8,421 nucleotides of DNA from Pseudomonadota bacterium (lineage in GTDB: Bacteria; Pseudomonadota; Alphaproteobacteria; Acetobacterales; Acetobacteraceae). The notes beneath the pieces were generated by a model that searched no databases, was not told where the DNA came from, and saw only the letters and a program-made list of their open reading frames with translations. The position numbers were made by a program, and so were the translations under genes. Location of the stretch: assembly GCA_021845555.1 (NCBI GenBank), contig JAJZVS010000161.1, forward strand, positions 1-8,421. The letters run 5' to 3'. Below are positions 5,916 to 8,421 of the stretch, one piece after another. Within the stretch, counting starts at the first letter, position 1. Each line of letters opens with the position of its first letter.

Positions 5916-7720
5916 CGCACGCTCTCCCATGCGGCCAGGCGTTCGAGGATTTCGGCGGGGCGGATCGGCAGCGGGCCGGGACGGGCGATCACCGCCACCT
6001 CCGCCGGCAGATCGTAGAAGCTGCGCAGGTATTTATGGAACTGCCGGCCGTGGCTCTGCTCCACCACCAGCGCCCGGCGCACGCCGGCCAGCGCGGCGTG
6101 CATCTTCTCGGGCTGCGCCGGCAGCAGCAGGCGCAGCGAGATCAGCCGCACGCGCTGCCCGCGCGCGCGGGCCCGTTCGGCCGCCTCCCGCGCCGGGCCG
6201 GTGACCGAGCCCCAGGTGATCAGGGCGATGTCGCCCTCGCCCTCGAGATCCGCCCAACGCGCGCCGAAATCGAACCCGTCGAGCTTGCGCGCGCGCTTGT
6301 CGAGCTGCGTCTGGTGCGCCGCGGCCTGCGCGGACGGCGTGCCGCGCTCGGTGTGCTCGAGCCCGTCGGCGACATAGGCGGTGCCCGGCATGCCGGGAAT
6401 CGCCATCGGCGAGACGCCGCTCTCGGTCACGGCGTAGCGGTTGTACTCCACCTGATCGGGCACCGGGGTCAGGCGCGGCGCGGTGGCCGGCAGCGGCGCC
6501 GGCGGGGCGAGGATCGCGCGCGACTGGCCGAGCGCCTGGTCCGACAGCACGATCGCCGGCGTCTGCAGGGTTTCCGCCAGCGACACCGCCCAGTGCGCGG
6601 TGGACAGGCAATCGCCGACCGCGTTCGGCGCCAGCACCAGATGCGGCGCATCGCCGTGCAGCCCATAGACGGCGATGTTGAGGTCGGTCTGTTCCGACTT
6701 GGTGGGAATCCCGGTGGACGGCCCGCCGCGCATCACATCCACCACCACCAGCGGGGTTTCGGACGCGACGGCAAGCCCGAGCGCTTCCACCATCAGCGCG
6801 AGGCCGGGTCCGGAGGTGGCGGTCAGCGACGGCGTGCCGGCGAAGGAGGCGCCGATCGTCATGTTGATCGCCGCCAGCTCGTCCTCCGCCTGCACCAGCC
6901 TGCCGCCGGTTTTTTCCAGCGCCGGGGCCAGCCATTCCAGCACCTCGGTGGCCGGCGTGATCGGGTAGGCGGCGACGAACTTCACCCCGCCCTTGAGCGC
7001 GCCGAGCCCGGTCGCCTGGTTGCCGCTGATGTTCCAGCGCGCGGCGCCGTCCTGCCGCGGCGCGCCGAGGCGCGGCACCGCCGGCAAGCCCGTCGCCGCC
7101 TCCGCGCCGAGCCGCAGCGCGGCGGCCGACGCCGCCAGAACCGCTTCCCCCTTGCGGCCGAACTGGCTGGCGAGCACCGCAACCACCAGCTCGGCCGGCA
7201 GGCCGATCAGCGCGGCGGCGGCGCCGAGCGCGACCATGTTGGTCCGCCCGTTCGCCACCTTGCGGGCCAGCTCCTTCAGCGGCAGCTGCGCGATCCGCGC
7301 GCCGGAGGCGAGGACCGTCGCCGGCACCTCGCCCTCGGCCGGATCGGTCAGCACCAGGCTGCCGGGGGCCAGCGGCAGTTCGGCGGCGAAGCCGGCGAAA
7401 TTGCCCCAGTCGAGCGCGATCAGCAGGTCGAAATGATCGTCGGGCGAGGACACCGGCGCGGTGGACAGCCGCAGCAGCGCCGCGGCTTCCCCGCCGCGGA
7501 TCTGCGGTCCCATGGAGCGGGTCATCAGGCCGAAGAACCCGGCCTCGGCGGCCACCTCCAGCAGGATTTCCCCGGCCCGCATCGAGCCCGCGCCGCCCGA
7601 GCCGAGCACCGCCAGCGAGACCGAGCCGGTTGCCGGCTGCTCCCCGGCGCCTGGCGCGCGCCAGCCGGCGTCGGTCATGGCGATGTGCGGGGCCGTCTGT
7701 TCGATGTGATCCGCGTCCAC
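5912..7720 (-). CDS. korA: 2-oxoacid (2-oxoglutarate):ferredoxin oxidoreductase, alpha subunit (fused gamma-alpha)
   Basis: Large subunit of 602 residues, the usual length for the fused gamma-alpha form. The gamma domain lies at about 33-205, with the glycine loop GSGGAGSMRAGE (40-51) and SMGPQIRGGEAAALLRLS (69-86). The alpha domain begins near 229 (WNISGNQATGLGALKGGVKF) and carries YPITPATE (252-259), the 2-oxoacid-contact motif of the family. It continues through QAEDELAAINMTIGASFAG (277-295), SGPGLALMVEALG (303-315) and RGGPSTGIPTKSEQTDL (331-347). A C-terminal transketolase-C-like domain follows (about 495-600). The start is the GTG at 7720-7718: a strong SD, AGGAGGG (7733-7727), sits six bases upstream. 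An ATG at 7725-7723 is out of frame and only one base from the SD, so it is rejected. The gene leads a two-gene operon with korB. No separate ferredoxin-type delta subunit is present nearby, consistent with two-subunit enzymes that use a free ferredoxin. Confidence 0.94.
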   Translation of the reverse strand: MDADHIEQTAPHIAMTDAGWRAPGAGEQPATGSVSLAVLGSGGAGSMRAGEILLEVAAEAGFFGLMTRSMGPQIRGGEAAALLRLSTAPVSSPDDHFDLLIALDWGNFAGFAAELPLAPGSLVLTDPAEGEVPATVLASGARIAQLPLKELARKVANGRTNMVALGAAAALIGLPAELVVAVLASQFGRKGEAVLAASAAALRLGAEAATGLPAVPRLGAPRQDGAARWNISGNQATGLGALKGGVKFVAAYPITPATEVLEWLAPALEKTGGRLVQAEDELAAINMTIGASFAGTPSLTATSGPGLALMVEALGLAVASETPLVVVDVMRGGPSTGIPTKSEQTDLNIAVYGLHGDAPHLVLAPNAVGDCLSTAHWAVSLAETLQTPAIVLSDQALGQSRAILAPPAPLPATAPRLTPVPDQVEYNRYAVTESGVSPMAIPGMPGTAYVADGLEHTERGTPSAQAAAHQTQLDKRARKLDGFDFGARWADLEGEGDIALITWGSVTGPAREAAERARARGQRVRLISLRLLLPAQPEKMHAALAGVRRALVVEQSHGRQFHKYLRSFYDLPAEVAVIARPGPLPIRPAEILERLAAWESVR

Positions 7721-7726
7721 GACATA

Positions 7727-7733
7727 CCCTCCT
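7727..7733 (-). promoter_or_regulatory. Strong ribosome binding site fixing the korA GTG start
   Basis: On the minus strand AGGAGGG is followed by six bases (TATGTC) and then GTG. It is the best SD in the window and selects the GTG at 7720 over the nearby out-of-frame ATG at 7725. Confidence 0.85.
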
Positions 7734-7773
7734 GATGGGCGACTAACCGGTAAACACGCACTCTATTACTGTT

Positions 7774-7802
7774 ATTCTATCCGCACCCCGGCCCCAGCGC
7801 AA
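7774..7802 (-). promoter_or_regulatory. Candidate sigma-70-type promoter of korAB
   Basis: Read on the minus strand, TTGCGC (7802-7797) and TAGAAT (7779-7774) are separated by exactly 17 bases. The -10 matches TATAAT at five of six positions; the -35 keeps only TTG. Transcription would begin near 7767, leaving a leader of about 47 bases before the korA GTG. The stretch from about 7741 to 7782 is notably AT-rich for this window, which supports a promoter in the 90-base gap between the GNAT gene and korA. Confidence 0.5.
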
Positions 7803-7810
7803 GGTCGATC

Positions 7811-8421
7811 TCATCGCCCGATCGGCCGGCGCAGCGCCAGCCGCCGATGCGGGCCGAAGCCCATGCGGTCGAGGAAGCTCAGCAGGCCGAAATGGTTCCA
7901 GCTCACTTCGGTCCGCACCGTCTCGGTGCGCAGCGCGGCCAGATTGGCCATCAGTTGCGACATCAGCGCGGTCGCCACCCCGTGATGGCCGTGCCGCGGA
8001 TCGACGCCGATCGTGTCCATCACCGCCTCCGGCTCCGCATGGCCGAATTCGCCGACATCGACGCGCGCCATGATGAAACCCGCCGGGTGATGGTCGATCT
8101 CGGCCACCAGCGACATCTGCACCGCCGATTCGGTGAATGCCTCGTCCAGCTTGCGGGCCAGATAGGCCGGCCGGGCCCGCCCGGTCACGCGCCGGTCGAT
8201 CTCGACGATCGCCGCGAGATCGTCGCGCGTCATCGAGCGCACCGGCAGGCGGTCGCGTGCCAGCGACTGGAAATCGTCCCCGCCCGGCCCGCTGTAGTCG
8301 GTGTCGTTCTCCGGCCGGCCGGCGGCGCGGGTGACCGGAATCGCCGCACTCGGCAGCGGTGTGACGGTGGGCCGCTCCAGCACCATGCGCGGGGCCAGTG
8401 CGAAGCCGGAGCGGGCGAAGA
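7811..8421 (-). CDS. GNAT-family N-acetyltransferase (start uncertain, possibly 5'-partial)
   Basis: An acyl-CoA-dependent acetyltransferase with unknown substrate. Numbering from the first ATG in the window (8386-8384) gives 191 residues, but the frame continues without a stop to the window edge (FARSGFALAPR precedes that ATG), and no SD precedes the ATG. The true start may therefore lie outside. The GNAT fold begins near residue 48 (LPVRSMTRDDLAAIVEIDRRV). The acetyl-CoA-binding motif A is MDTIGVDPRHGHHGVATALMSQL (123-145), with the pyrophosphate loop RHGHHGVA. Motif B is the SWNHFGLLSFLDRMGFGP segment (162-179), which has the N and aromatic residues typical of this fold. The first 46 residues form a Pro-rich extension not needed for the fold; internal starts at residue 49 (GTG) or 52 (ATG) would remove it but also trim the first strand. 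The gene precedes korAB on the same strand by 90 bases, but the candidate promoter in that gap suggests separate transcription. Confidence 0.85.
   Translation of the reverse strand, partial: FARSGFALAPRMVLERPTVTPLPSAAIPVTRAAGRPENDTDYSGPGGDDFQSLARDRLPVRSMTRDDLAAIVEIDRRVTGRARPAYLARKLDEAFTESAVQMSLVAEIDHHPAGFIMARVDVGEFGHAEPEAVMDTIGVDPRHGHHGVATALMSQLMANLAALRTETVRTEVSWNHFGLLSFLDRMGFGPHRRLALRRPIGR

Overview
The window is uniformly GC-rich with strong G/C bias at third codon positions and few AT-rich patches. Gene content points to an alphaproteobacterium, probably of the Rhodospirillales/Acetobacteraceae type. The main reason is a MarR regulator, OmpR-type response regulator and EnvZ-like kinase run whose first two proteins look like the PetP/PetR pair known from Rhodobacter capsulatus. 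This placement is from recalled family resemblance, not a search.

Layout. (1) Positions 1-2598, plus strand: a tight regulatory operon of a petP-like MarR regulator (5' end cut by the window), a petR-like response regulator 10 bases later, and a membrane histidine kinase sharing one base with it (TGATG). (2) 2599-2736: a convergent intergenic region with a 17-pair hairpin three bases after the kinase stop and a perfect 38-bp AT-cored palindrome. (3) 2737-3444, minus strand: an unrecognised proline/arginine-rich protein of about 235 residues. (4) 3445-3840: a divergent 396-base non-coding region with several nested repeats, including four 13-bp tandem units enclosed by a 14-bp inverted repeat. 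(5) 3841-5028, plus strand: a BaiN/YhiN/HI0933-family FAD-dependent oxidoreductase. (6) 5046-7720, minus strand: korB and korA, the two subunits of a 2-oxoacid (probably 2-oxoglutarate):ferredoxin oxidoreductase, translationally coupled through an ATGA overlap, with a good SD and a plausible sigma-70-type promoter upstream of korA. (7) 7811 to the right edge, minus strand: a GNAT acetyltransferase whose reading frame stays open to the window end.

The regulatory operon would sense an unknown periplasmic or membrane signal and, if truly PetPR-like, control respiratory gene expression. KorAB would oxidatively decarboxylate 2-oxoglutarate to succinyl-CoA with reduction of ferredoxin. No direct functional link between these blocks is visible. 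I found no tRNA, rRNA, CRISPR array, insertion sequence or phage gene. No convincing new multi-gene system is present; the most unexplained signals are the two structured intergenic regions.
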